A stretch of 64,000 bases of DNA from Brevibacillus brevis. GTDB taxonomy: Bacteria; Bacillota; Bacilli; Brevibacillales; Brevibacillaceae. A program made the translations under genes and the position numbers. The stretch is taken from assembly GCF_022026395.1 (NCBI RefSeq), contig NZ_CP041767.1, positions 4,274,501 to 4,338,500 of the forward strand. The letters run 5' to 3'. Below the pieces are notes generated by a model. That model ran no database searches. It was not told the origin of the DNA and worked only from the letters and a program-made list of their open reading frames with translations. Shown here in pieces: positions 1 through 6,932 of this stretch; position 1 is the stretch's first letter, and each line of letters begins with the position of its first letter.

Positions 1-1
1 T

Positions 2-1258
2 ATCCGAACGGGTCAAATCGATGTCGTCCTCGTCTATCGACTCGATCGGCTCACTCGCTCTGTCCTTGATCTGTATCAGCTCCTGCAGGAGTTCGATCGA
101 CATTCGGTGCATTTTAAAAGCTGCACGGAGGTATACGATACGACTACGGCAATCGGGCGATTGTTTATAACCTTAGTGGCTGCCCTCGCACAATGGGAAC
201 GGGAAAACTTGGCAGAACGGGTCAAGCTGGGGATGAGCCAGATGGCAAGAGAACGAAAACGACCAGGAGGACCTGCACCGTATGGATACAATCTGGTGCG
301 AGGAACGCTGGTCGTGAATCAAAGGGAAGCAGCAGGCGTACGAAGCATGTTCGAGCGCTATGATCGAGGCGAATCTCCGCGTCAAATCGCTGAATGGGCA
401 AATCATTCCGGATTGCGCGGCAAAAATGGCGCTTCATGGAGTGCAAGTGCCGTGCTTCGCCTGTTAAAAAATCCGGTCTATCACGGTGCGCTGCGTTGGA
501 ATTACACCGACGCCGATCAACAACGCAATGACCCTGAGGAATGGATTATCGAAGAGGCGACTCACCCGGCCATCATCGATCAATCCTGTTTCTCCCGGGT
601 GCAGGAGCGGATGAGTTCTCGGGCAACAAGACACCCCCGCGTTCTCAGCTCCCGCTACCTTTTTTCCGGATTGCTGTACTGCTCGCGTTGTGGCTCCGCG
701 ATGCGCGGGAAAACAACTACGATCACAGGAAAAAGGGAAAAAAGCTACACGCACCGCTACTATTTATGTAAAAACAAGTTGGCCGGTACGTGTGATGCTC
801 CTGCCATACGTGAGGATCGCTTGGAAAAAGCCATTGTGCAAGAGCTGATGCAGTATTCGCCAGAGTCAATCGCTGTGATGAAGGAAGTGTATCAGACTGT
901 GTTGCAGACGAATTCCCGCGCTCCCGCAAAAGAAACCGAGCAGCTGCTAATTCGAAGGCAACGTTGGGAACAAGCTTATGAAGAGGGATTCCTTACACTC
1001 CCTGCCTTGCGAGAGAAAATCAGTGCGTTGGAGCTGGCTGCAAAAGAACAGGAACGGGCTTACTCTGCTTTTTCACACGTACACCATCTTGATTTAGATG
1101 CCCTTTCCAATTGGAATCTCATTTGGACGTATGCAAATGAAAAAGAACGGCGATTGCTCGTGTGCACACTCATCCAACGTATTGACGCAGAAGCAACAGA
1201 CGCTGCCTCTGGTCAAAAAAATAGAGAGGTCTGTTTGCGTCTGTTGTCCTTTCATTAA
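2..1258 (+). CDS. Large serine recombinase, 5' end outside window
   Basis: The open frame already runs at base 2, so the start is outside the window; 418 residues are visible. The first residues ([13 protein letters not shown] and the stretch after it) match the end of the serine-recombinase catalytic domain. A recombinase domain follows, then a zinc-ribbon (CSRC, later CKNK and C) and a helical, probably coiled-coil C-terminal part. This order is that of large serine integrases such as SpoIVCA-type enzymes, which join attP and attB without accessory transposase subunits. The gene ends a few bases before an amputated HtrA-type gene, the usual place for an integrase gene beside its own attachment site. 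The catalytic serine cannot be seen. A telomere-proximal resolvase is less likely because of the zinc ribbon. Confidence 0.9.
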   Translation: MRTGQIDVVLVYRLDRLTRSVLDLYQLLQEFDRHSVHFKSCTEVYDTTTAIGRLFITLVAALAQWERENLAERVKLGMSQMARERKRPGGPAPYGYNLVRGTLVVNQREAAGVRSMFERYDRGESPRQIAEWANHSGLRGKNGASWSASAVLRLLKNPVYHGALRWNYTDADQQRNDPEEWIIEEATHPAIIDQSCFSRVQERMSSRATRHPRVLSSRYLFSGLLYCSRCGSAMRGKTTTITGKREKSYTHRYYLCKNKLAGTCDAPAIREDRLEKAIVQELMQYSPESIAVMKEVYQTVLQTNSRAPAKETEQLLIRRQRWEQAYEEGFLTLPALREKISALELAAKEQERAYSAFSHVHHLDLDALSNWNLIWTYANEKERRLLVCTLIQRIDAEATDAASGQKNREVCLRLLSFH

Positions 1259-1310
1259 AAATTGCTACTGATTTTGTTTGTATGGATACAGGTGGTTCCC
1301 CACTCGGGTT
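1259..1310. other. Probable attachment-site junction (attL/attR) of integrated element
   Basis: The recombinase stop codon at 1256-1258 is followed at once by sequence that becomes HtrA coding sequence from about 1291 (GGSPLGL). The change from element to host gene falls within this stretch. The exact core, usually a dinucleotide for serine integrases, cannot be fixed without the other junction. Confidence 0.45.
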
Positions 1311-1560
1311 GGAAAATTCTGTGACAGCGGGAATCATCAGTGCTAAAAACCGCCGCCTACAGGTTGCGAAGCGGATGTACGAAGAAATTTTTCAGACGGA
1401 TGCTGCTATTAACCCAGGAAATAGCGGAGGCCCACTCATTAATTTGAATGGAGAAGTCGTTGGTCTCAATGCATTCATCATTCAATCCAGCCAATGCTTG
1501 GGCTTCGCCATCGGAATTGACGCCCTCAAAATGCAACTCGAGCAATACGTGTTCAAGTGA
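1261..1560 (+). pseudogene. C-terminal fragment of HtrA/trypsin-like serine protease
   Basis: About 100 codons remain of an HtrA (DegP)-type serine protease. The fragment starts near the conserved GSPLGL loop and keeps the catalytic serine motif GNSGGP (about residue 48 counted from the ATG at 1282) and the following strand GEVVGLNAF. The catalytic His and Asp, which lie N-terminal in this family, are missing, and there is no PDZ domain after the protease core, so the full protein would be a short trypsin-like protease. No convincing SD precedes the ATG at 1282. The missing 5' half probably lies on the far side of the element whose recombinase gene ends at 1258. On its own the fragment cannot be an active protease. 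Confidence 0.8.
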
Positions 1561-1579
1561 GAAGCATCGCTTCAATAAA

Positions 1580-1606
1580 AAAACCCCGTCTAGGAGGACG
1601 GGGATT
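1580..1606 (-). terminator. Rho-independent terminator of the DUF2325 operon
   Basis: The stem CCCCGTC/GACGGGG (1584-1603) is followed on the minus strand by a run of T. It overlaps the last codons of the 48-aa gene at 1590-1736 and ends the DUF2325 transcript. Confidence 0.75.
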
Positions 1607-1736
1607 GCTTCTCTAGTGCAATAAGATATACATTTGGACCTTCTGTGTTGATTTGTTCTTCTGCCTGTTTTAGTTGTTGCAGCTGAGCGGCCGTAAGCTG
1701 TGCGATAGGCAGTTCACTCAGACGATTCTGTTCCAT
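1590..1736 (-). CDS. Small protein of 48 aa, Fur-operon partner of DUF2325
   Basis: A short gene encoding 48 residues, starting MEQNRLSELPIAQL and ending LEKQSPSS. A good SD (GGAGG at 1744-1748) lies 7 bases before the ATG at 1736, and the stop codon sits inside the terminator stem at 1584-1603. It follows the DUF2325 gene by 62 bases on the same strand with no terminator between them, so both probably share the Fur-controlled promoter at 2171-2199. The sequence predicts a short amphipathic helix rich in Gln and Leu; no membrane segment or metal motif is visible. I do not recognise the family. The precise SD and terminator fit make translation likely. Confidence 0.65.
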   Translation of the reverse strand: MEQNRLSELPIAQLTAAQLQQLKQAEEQINTEGPNVYLIALEKQSPSS

Positions 1737-1798
1737 GCGCATTCCTCCGTTGGTGTCAGACTCACGATCGTAGTCTGCCCGATCCGGAGAGTATGTAT

Positions 1799-2080
1799 TT
1801 ACGCAGTGAGGTCAAAAGCTTTGGCAATCGCAGAACACGAACGCTTGCAGAAAACGATGGGCAGCTCGCGATCTTTGGCTTGGTTTTTCACAGTTTTGGC
1901 CAAGTTGTGATTGACGAAATCAGTCAACACCAGAATCATGTGGATACCAGCTGGAATTTTCACCCCGGTTTGCGAGCTTTTCCGTCCAGTTACGTGGTGA
2001 ATATCCTTGAAGCCTTGACCCTGCAGAAATTCGATAATATTGCCCAGACGATCTCCGCCTATAACTAAAATGGATGACAT
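1799..2080 (-). CDS. DUF2325 domain protein
   Basis: A 93-residue protein that fits the whole DUF2325 family: an N-terminal ILVIGGDRLGNI nucleotide-fold-like strand and loop, a central TGRK, the conserved VLTDFVNHNLAK and a C-terminal Cys-containing FCKRS. The family function is not established; members are common in Bacillota and look like small single-domain Rossmann-like proteins. The SD (AAGGAGGT) is well placed before the ATG at 2080. The promoter at 2171-2199 is overlaid by one Fur-type box and followed by a second, so synthesis should rise in iron shortage. Its partner downstream is a 48-aa protein. It diverges from the encapsulin operon, which suggests a role in iron handling, but that is inference. 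Confidence 0.85.
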   Translation of the reverse strand: MSSILVIGGDRLGNIIEFLQGQGFKDIHHVTGRKSSQTGVKIPAGIHMILVLTDFVNHNLAKTVKNQAKDRELPIVFCKRSCSAIAKAFDLTA

Positions 2081-2142
2081 AACTTGTTACCTCCTTAAAT
2101 TTAGGTGATGTAGGATTTATGTTTTCTTCTCTGAATGCTAAT

Positions 2143-2157
2143 TGATAATGAATATCA
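2143..2157. promoter_or_regulatory. Fur box 1
   Basis: TGATAATGAATATCA differs at one base from the 7-1-7 inverted repeat TGATAATnATTATCA used by Fur in Bacillus. It lies downstream of the DUF2325 promoter, so bound Fur would block elongation. Confidence 0.75.
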
Positions 2158-2164
2158 CTCTTAT

Positions 2165-2179
2165 TGATAAATATTATCA
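2165..2179. promoter_or_regulatory. Fur box 2, over the -10 element
   Basis: TGATAAATATTATCA also differs by one base from the 7-1-7 Fur repeat. It covers the -10 hexamer (2171-2176) of the DUF2325 promoter, the arrangement of classical Fur repression. Its start is 22 bp from that of box 1, about two helical turns. Confidence 0.8.
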
Positions 2180-2199
2180 TTCCCATTTGGCTTTGACAA
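2171..2199 (-). promoter_or_regulatory. SigA promoter of the DUF2325 operon
   Basis: Minus strand: -35 TTGTCA (2194-2199), 17-bp spacer, -10 TAATAT (2171-2176). Placed about 90 bases before the DUF2325 start and overlapped by Fur box 2. The rest of the 2081-2409 interval holds box 1, the encapsulin promoter and no further gene that I can see. Confidence 0.7.
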
Positions 2200-2344
2200 T
2201 ACTCTCCATGATAACTTTTTTGTCAAAAAACAAAACTAGATACGATGCCGATAAGAAAAGCCACGGCGCTCTAGTGTTCCGGCCCTCTTTTCCAAATTAC
2301 ACCGCACCATATTCTTCATAATCATAGGAAAATGTACATAGGTG

Positions 2345-2374
2345 TTGCCCGGGTGTTTTTTCCAAAGGTATAAT
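2345..2374 (+). promoter_or_regulatory. Promoter of the encapsulin operon
   Basis: A perfect -10 TATAAT (2369-2374) with a modest -35 TTGCCC (2345-2350) and 18-bp spacer. Transcription would begin near 2381 and give a leader of about 30 bases. The Fur boxes lie some 170-190 bp upstream of it, so direct Fur control of this promoter is not obvious. Confidence 0.6.
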
Positions 2375-2409
2375 GAAAAAATAGATTGTGAATGAGGAGG
2401 TGGCGTAGG

Positions 2410-3009
2410 GTGCAAGAAATTACACAGCTGCACGCCATTTTTGATCGCACCAGAGGTTACATCAACAGTTTCATGGGCGTTATCCAGCCGATTATCGACG
2501 CGGCAACGGACGAGCATACTCGTCTTTACTACCATCATATTTTGGAAGAAGAAGAACAGCGGATGGGACGCTTGCAGGAATTGGTTCCCTACCTGGAGAA
2601 GCTGTCAGCAGGAAAAAGCCTGGATCAGCTAAGTGATCGCGACCTCTCACAAATGCTGTCCGATGTGAATCTGGAACGTTTTGGACTGCACAATTTCCGC
2701 GAGCATCTGGAGCTCTCTCTGTATGAATTCAAGGATGACGAAACACGTCAGCTCCTGGATGGCATGCGTGAAAAGACGCATACAGACTATTTGACAGTCA
2801 AAGAGATCATGGCGAACATAAGCCAACGCTTCTCTGATGCGGCTCATCCTGATCTCACTGATCACGATGAGGGGCACGACATTCACCAGGTTGATCATTT
2901 GAAAGCCTCGGCTTCCGCTCCTCACGGTGTTGCTTCCGTGATCAAGCATTCCGCCCCTGCAGTTTCTGGCAAAAAAGGACTGACTGTTGGCAGCTTGAAA
3001 GGAATGTAA
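2410..3009 (+). CDS. Encapsulin cargo, IMEF-type iron-mineralising protein
   Basis: A 199-residue, largely helical protein with several His and Glu residues in its first half (YYHHILEEEEQRM), as expected of a ferritin/hemerythrin-like four-helix iron oxidase. The last residues, KKGLTVGSLKGM, match the LTVGSL targeting peptide that docks cargo to the inner wall of Firmicute encapsulins. A Ser/Ala/His-rich linker (about 150-185) precedes it. Cargo plus shell order and the targeting peptide identify the IMEF class (iron-mineralising encapsulin-associated Firmicute) known from Quasibacillus thermotolerans, where iron is oxidised and stored inside the shell. The GTG at 2410 is chosen because AGGAGG (2395-2400) is spaced 9 bases from it; the in-frame ATG at 2392 overlaps the SD. 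The shell gene follows after 37 bases. Confidence 0.85.
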   Translation: MQEITQLHAIFDRTRGYINSFMGVIQPIIDAATDEHTRLYYHHILEEEEQRMGRLQELVPYLEKLSAGKSLDQLSDRDLSQMLSDVNLERFGLHNFREHLELSLYEFKDDETRQLLDGMREKTHTDYLTVKEIMANISQRFSDAAHPDLTDHDEGHDIHQVDHLKASASAPHGVASVIKHSAPAVSGKKGLTVGSLKGM

Positions 3010-3046
3010 AGAATCGGAAATCCTGAAATAACATGGAGGTTACACT

Positions 3047-3895
3047 ATGGACAAGCTTCGTAAATACCCAGACTCTCCCTTGACGACCGAAGAATGGAAC
3101 CAGTTGGACGCAACTGTCGTTGACATGGCTCGCCGCCAGCTGGTAGGACGTCGTTTTATCGATATTTATGGACCATTGGGTGAAGGCATCCAAACCATTA
3201 CCAACGATGTATATGAGGAATCTCGTTTTGGCGGTCTCTCCCTGCGCGGAGAATCACTGGAAATGACACAGCCTAGCCGCCGTGTCAGCATGACGATTCC
3301 GATTCTGTACAAAGATTTCATGCTCTACTGGCGCGATGTTGCCCAAGCACGCACACTGGGTATGCCTTTGGACATGAGCGCGGCTGCGAACGCGGCTGCG
3401 GGTGGTGCACTGATGGAAGACGATCTGATCTTCAACGGCGCTGCGGAATTCGACCTTCCTGGTCTGATGAACGTAAAAGGCCGCCTCACTCATCTGAAGA
3501 GCGATTGGATGGAATCTGGCAATGCATTTGCCGATATCGTGGAAGCACGCAACAAGCTGCTGAAAATGGGCCACAGCGGTCCGTATGCACTGGTTGTTTC
3601 TCCTGAGCTCTACTCTCTCTTGCATCGCGTGCACAAAGGCACCAACGTGCTTGAGATCGAGCACGTTCGCAATCTGGTTACAGATGGTGTCTTTCAATCC
3701 CCTACCATTAAAGGCCGTTCCGGCGTATTGGTAGCGACTGGCCGTCACAATCTCGACCTGGCGATTGCAGAAGACTTCGACTCTGCGTTCCTCGGCGACG
3801 AGCAAATGAACAGTCTGTTCCGTGTGTATGAGTGCGTTGTATTGCGGATCAAGCGTCCAAGCGCCATTTGCACCTTGGAAGAAACAGAAGAATAG
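3047..3895 (+). CDS. Encapsulin shell protein, family 1 (IMEF type)
   Basis: 282 residues, about the length of the large T=4 encapsulin of Quasibacillus and longer than the T=1 Thermotoga type. The beginning (MDKLRKYPDSPLTTEEWNQL) is the N-terminal helix that binds cargo peptides; the HK97-like E-loop, P-domain and A-domain regions follow, with typical stretches such as GPLGEG, DLPGLMN and the C-terminal ECVVLRIKRPSAICTLEE. It self-assembles into a protein nanocompartment that holds the upstream ferritin-like cargo and stores mineralised iron. SD GGAGG precedes the ATG. It is the second and last gene of the operon and ends at a terminator at 3907. No encapsulated ferredoxin gene, present in some IMEF loci, was found nearby. 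Confidence 0.93.
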   Translation: MDKLRKYPDSPLTTEEWNQLDATVVDMARRQLVGRRFIDIYGPLGEGIQTITNDVYEESRFGGLSLRGESLEMTQPSRRVSMTIPILYKDFMLYWRDVAQARTLGMPLDMSAAANAAAGGALMEDDLIFNGAAEFDLPGLMNVKGRLTHLKSDWMESGNAFADIVEARNKLLKMGHSGPYALVVSPELYSLLHRVHKGTNVLEIEHVRNLVTDGVFQSPTIKGRSGVLVATGRHNLDLAIAEDFDSAFLGDEQMNSLFRVYECVVLRIKRPSAICTLEETEE

Positions 3896-3906
3896 AAGCC
3901 CTTTGG

Positions 3907-3943
3907 CACACCCATTGACGATTCTCGTTGTGGGTGTGTTTTT
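3907..3943 (+). terminator. Terminator of the encapsulin operon
   Basis: An 8-bp stem CACACCCA/TGGGTGTG with a 16-base loop, followed by TTTTT (3939-3943). Confidence 0.8.
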
Positions 3944-4035
3944 CATCCTTGAAATATGCAGCAGATTGCTTATAATAAGAACATGCGTTCCGAACTTTCC
4001 AAACAATCTGACACAAATTCGTTGGGGGGCTTTTT

Positions 4036-4854
4036 ATGAGATGCAAGGTCAATGGCGTCAACCTTTATTATGAGGAGATCGGAAGTGGTTTCCCTGTCGT
4101 AATGATTCACGGCTTTTCACTTGATCACCGCTGCATGACAGGCTGTCTGGAACCCATTTTTGAGAAACGTCCGGGATACCGACGACTTTACATAGATCTA
4201 CCGGGAATGGGACAAACGGAAAACTACGAACATATCCACACCACGGACGATATTCTGGAGGTTGTGCTCGCGTTCATCGATCAGCTCATTCCAGGTGAGC
4301 CCTTTTTCATTGCAGGTGAATCATACGGCGGATATCTTACACGAGCAGTTATCGAGAAGCGCCGGAAGCAAGTAAAGGGTGCCCTTTTCATCTGTCCAAA
4401 TGTCATTCCAGACAAAGATAAACGCACACTGCCAGATAAACCTCTTCTCGTACAGGAGCCTTCCCTCTGGGAGGAGTTGAGTGAGACGGAACGGGCGGAG
4501 TTTGAGTCGATGGCGGTAGTCGCTACTGATTATACGTGGAATCGCTATCGAAAAGAGATTATCGATGGCTACATGCTGTCTGACCCTTCTTTCCTCACGA
4601 AAATCAGACAAGCGTATGGCGTGTCCTTCCCATTAGATACGGCCCCCTTCCCCCATCCGAGCCTTTTTCTTGTCGGCAAACAAGATCATTCTGTCGGTTA
4701 TCGCGATATTTGGGATATCATCGAAGGCTACCCGCGCTCTACCTTTGCCGCTCTCGATTGTGCCGGCCACAATTTGCAGATCGAGCAGCCGCTTCTGTTT
4801 ACAGAGCTTGTGAATGAATGGCTGGATCGTGCAGAAAGAGAGATCTCCCTGTAA
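4036..4854 (+). CDS. Alpha/beta hydrolase
   Basis: 272 residues with the full alpha/beta-hydrolase layout: oxyanion HGFS near residue 25, LPGMGQT near 55, nucleophile elbow GESYGG with Ser about 96, acid Asp in the GKQDHSVG stretch near 216 and catalytic His in AGHN near 243. A cap segment lies between about 120 and 200. No signal peptide is seen, so it is cytoplasmic. The substrate cannot be told from the sequence; relatives include carboxylesterases and lactonases. A strong poly-G SD lies about 9 bases before the ATG. It has its own transcription unit between the encapsulin terminator and a bidirectional terminator at 4864-4901. Confidence 0.85.
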   Translation: MRCKVNGVNLYYEEIGSGFPVVMIHGFSLDHRCMTGCLEPIFEKRPGYRRLYIDLPGMGQTENYEHIHTTDDILEVVLAFIDQLIPGEPFFIAGESYGGYLTRAVIEKRRKQVKGALFICPNVIPDKDKRTLPDKPLLVQEPSLWEELSETERAEFESMAVVATDYTWNRYRKEIIDGYMLSDPSFLTKIRQAYGVSFPLDTAPFPHPSLFLVGKQDHSVGYRDIWDIIEGYPRSTFAALDCAGHNLQIEQPLLFTELVNEWLDRAEREISL

Positions 4855-4863
4855 ACATGCATA

Positions 4864-4901
4864 AAAAAGACAACCAGCTCAAGGAGAATGGTTGTCTTTT
4901 T
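4864..4901. terminator. Bidirectional terminator
   Basis: Stem AAAAAGACAACCA/TGGTTGTCTTTTT, symmetric with A and T runs on both sides, between the convergent hydrolase and aminotransferase genes. Confidence 0.85.
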
Positions 4902-4908
4902 GCTTCCA

Positions 4909-6117
4909 TTAAACATTTGTCACCAGTGATTCGCTGTAGGCGTGAAATGCTTTGCCCAGTCGTGAAATCGCAAGCTCCGTGTCTTCCCGGTTCAAAAGCG
5001 TATAGTTCAAGCGCATCGTATTGAGATGCGGCTCAGCTGCATAAAACGGCTTCCCTGGCACGAATGCCACGCCTTCCTGTACGGATTGGGCCAGCAGCTT
5101 CTCTGCATCGAAGTGCTCAGGCAGATTCACCCAGAGGAACATCCCGCCTCTTGGTTTTTCCCACTGTACGCCCTCCCAGTTTTGCGCAATCAAAAGCTCA
5201 TGCATCCATTCCATGCGCGCCTTGTAGGACTCGCGGATTTTCTCAATGTGGCGCTCCAGATCAAAGCGGGACAACAGCTCATACAGCGCGTACTGGTCGA
5301 TTGTGCTCGACTGCAAATCCACTGCTTGCTTCGCCTTCACCATCATTTGAATCACGCGGGTATCTCCAATGGCCCATCCGGTACGCAAGCCTGGCGCGAC
5401 AATTTTGGAGAAGGTACTAGTGTACACCACACAGGAATCGGTCGGATGCTCATCCAGTGAGAAAATCGAACGGTACGGAGCTTCCCCATCGAATTGGATC
5501 TCTCCATATGGATCGTCTTCCAGGATGAGAATGTTTTGCGCCTTGCATTGACGAAGCAAGCCTAGACGACGTTCAAGGCTCCATACCTTTCCTGTTGGGT
5601 TGGCAAAGGTAGGAATGACATACACCATTTTCGGGCGATACTGGGCAATTTTTTTCGCCAGATCGTCCAAATCCATCCCATTGGCATCACCGTCTACGGG
5701 AATCGCTTTGATTCCCCGGAATTGGAACAGCTGAACGGCTGCCAAATAGGTAGGGTTTTCGACGAGAACGACATCGCCTTCGTCTAAATATACACGGCAC
5801 AACAAGTCAACTGCTTGCTGAGAGCCAGTAGTGATGATCATATTATCTGCACCGACGTTCATATGCTTTTGCTTCATACGGGATGCAATCCACTCACGAA
5901 GCGGCAAGTATCCATCGGTCAATCCGTACTGAAGAGCTTTTGCCCCTTGTTCGAATGCGCGATTAAACGCTTCGCGCATCTCTGCGATTGGAAAAGAATC
6001 CTCTGCTGGCAGTCCACCTGCGAGCGAGAGCACTTGATTGCCTTGAGTCAGCTTCAAGATTTCCCGGACAGCCGAGGAGGATAGTGCTTCAACAGATTTT
6101 GAAAACGAGTACTCCAT
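4909..6117 (-). CDS. PLP-dependent class I/II aminotransferase, LysN/2-aminoadipate type
   Basis: 402 residues of a fold-type I aminotransferase. Visible features: LSLAGGLPAEDSFP at the start, YGLTDGYLPLREW, ITTGSQQAVDLL, PTFANPTGKVW, LEDDPYGEI and the cofactor lysine in TSTFSKIVAPGLRTGW. This set is typical of the group that contains 2-aminoadipate aminotransferase LysN and MocR-like aminotransferase domains without the helix-turn-helix. The amino donor and acceptor are not certain; branched-chain, aromatic or 2-aminoadipate are all possible. The start is set at ATG 6117, residue 44 of the longest frame, because AAGGGGGAA lies just upstream and the conserved part begins there. A terminator for the gene upstream lies at 6256-6290. 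Confidence 0.85.
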   Translation of the reverse strand: MEYSFSKSVEALSSSAVREILKLTQGNQVLSLAGGLPAEDSFPIAEMREAFNRAFEQGAKALQYGLTDGYLPLREWIASRMKQKHMNVGADNMIITTGSQQAVDLLCRVYLDEGDVVLVENPTYLAAVQLFQFRGIKAIPVDGDANGMDLDDLAKKIAQYRPKMVYVIPTFANPTGKVWSLERRLGLLRQCKAQNILILEDDPYGEIQFDGEAPYRSIFSLDEHPTDSCVVYTSTFSKIVAPGLRTGWAIGDTRVIQMMVKAKQAVDLQSSTIDQYALYELLSRFDLERHIEKIRESYKARMEWMHELLIAQNWEGVQWEKPRGGMFLWVNLPEHFDAEKLLAQSVQEGVAFVPGKPFYAAEPHLNTMRLNYTLLNREDTELAISRLGKAFHAYSESLVTNV

Positions 6118-6255
6118 CTTCCGTTCCCCCTTGATTTTGCTTATCCTTGTTTTATCACTGTCAACAGCGTAAGTCCAATCCTTGCTAGCTATGAGCAGAT
6201 AGGTTTTGACTATGTCGAGCGGTTGTTCAACCATTAGTCTTGACACACTCCATGC

Positions 6256-6290
6256 AAAAAACCCCTCCTCGTATCAAACGAAAAGGGGTT
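6256..6290 (-). terminator. Terminator of the gene at 6308-6778
   Basis: Stem AACCCCT/AGGGGTT (6260-6266 with 6284-6290) followed on the minus strand by a T run. Confidence 0.75.
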
Positions 6291-6307
6291 CATATGTATC
6301 GCTATAT

Positions 6308-6778
6308 CTAGGCGATGCGGAACACACGCGGTTTTTCTGTATGTGGGAGGAAAGAGAGGTCGACATGATTGGACGCTTCTTCCATACCGATATCGCTTGC
6401 CAACAGCAATGCCTCTTCCTGGAAGGTCGGCGTACAGCTACCTTCATTCAGCTCACAGAGTCGCTTCAATCGCTTCAGTCTCTCTGCTGACTTTTCTATT
6501 CTCATGCATTCGTTCGTCAGCTCACATACGTTGACGTGACGAGCATCAGCGATCATGCTGATATCATTCACATGGACAATCAGTCTTTTGCCTTCTTCTG
6601 TAACAAATCCGATCGAGCAAAAATGCGCACCTGACATTTCCAAACGAGTGAGAACAGCATTGGCGTAAACTTCTCCCGTCCGCAAGCGAATCTGGCCTGC
6701 TTCAATGGCTCCGCCGATTTTTCTCTCGTTGGCGATCACCGTATACATATCCGTGTAACCGTTAATCTGATAGCGCAT
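6308..6778 (-). CDS. Unknown protein behind a Fur box
   Basis: 156 residues, no family recognised. The N-terminal half (MRYQINGYTDMYTV, then GGAIEAGQIRLRTGEVYANAV) looks like beta strands; the middle is helical and charged with Cys residues in VCELTNEC and LCELNEGSC; no signal peptide or membrane segment is seen. SD GGGAGGG precedes the ATG at 6778. A 17/19 match to the Fur box lies at 6831-6849, so the gene is probably induced when iron is short. The clustered Cys could bind metal, but their spacing fits no motif I know. It is monocistronic, ending at the terminator 6256-6290. Confidence 0.7.
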   Translation of the reverse strand: MRYQINGYTDMYTVIANERKIGGAIEAGQIRLRTGEVYANAVLTRLEMSGAHFCSIGFVTEEGKRLIVHVNDISMIADARHVNVCELTNECMRIEKSAERLKRLKRLCELNEGSCTPTFQEEALLLASDIGMEEASNHVDLSFLPHTEKPRVFRIA

Positions 6779-6830
6779 GGTACCCTCCCGCTCTCGCTGA
6801 GACTAATTATCATTAACAACAATGACATCG

Positions 6831-6849
6831 TATAATGAAAATCATTATC
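6831..6849. promoter_or_regulatory. Fur box upstream of 6308-6778
   Basis: TATAATGAAAATCATTATC agrees at 17 of 19 positions with the Fur consensus GATAATGATAATCATTATC. A weaker copy follows at about 6854-6872. The pair sits 53-95 bases upstream of the minus-strand gene. Confidence 0.8.
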
Positions 6850-6932
6850 TGTCAATAATGAGAATGATTTTTATTCTAAAAGGAAAAAGCCACACTCCAT
6901 TTATACGGTAGTGTGGCCAAATTGCCTCGCTT

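Noticed and set aside
3254..4006. 250-codon minus-strand frame opposite the encapsulin gene
   Set aside because: Antisense shadow of the shell protein gene and terminator; composition is not protein-like.
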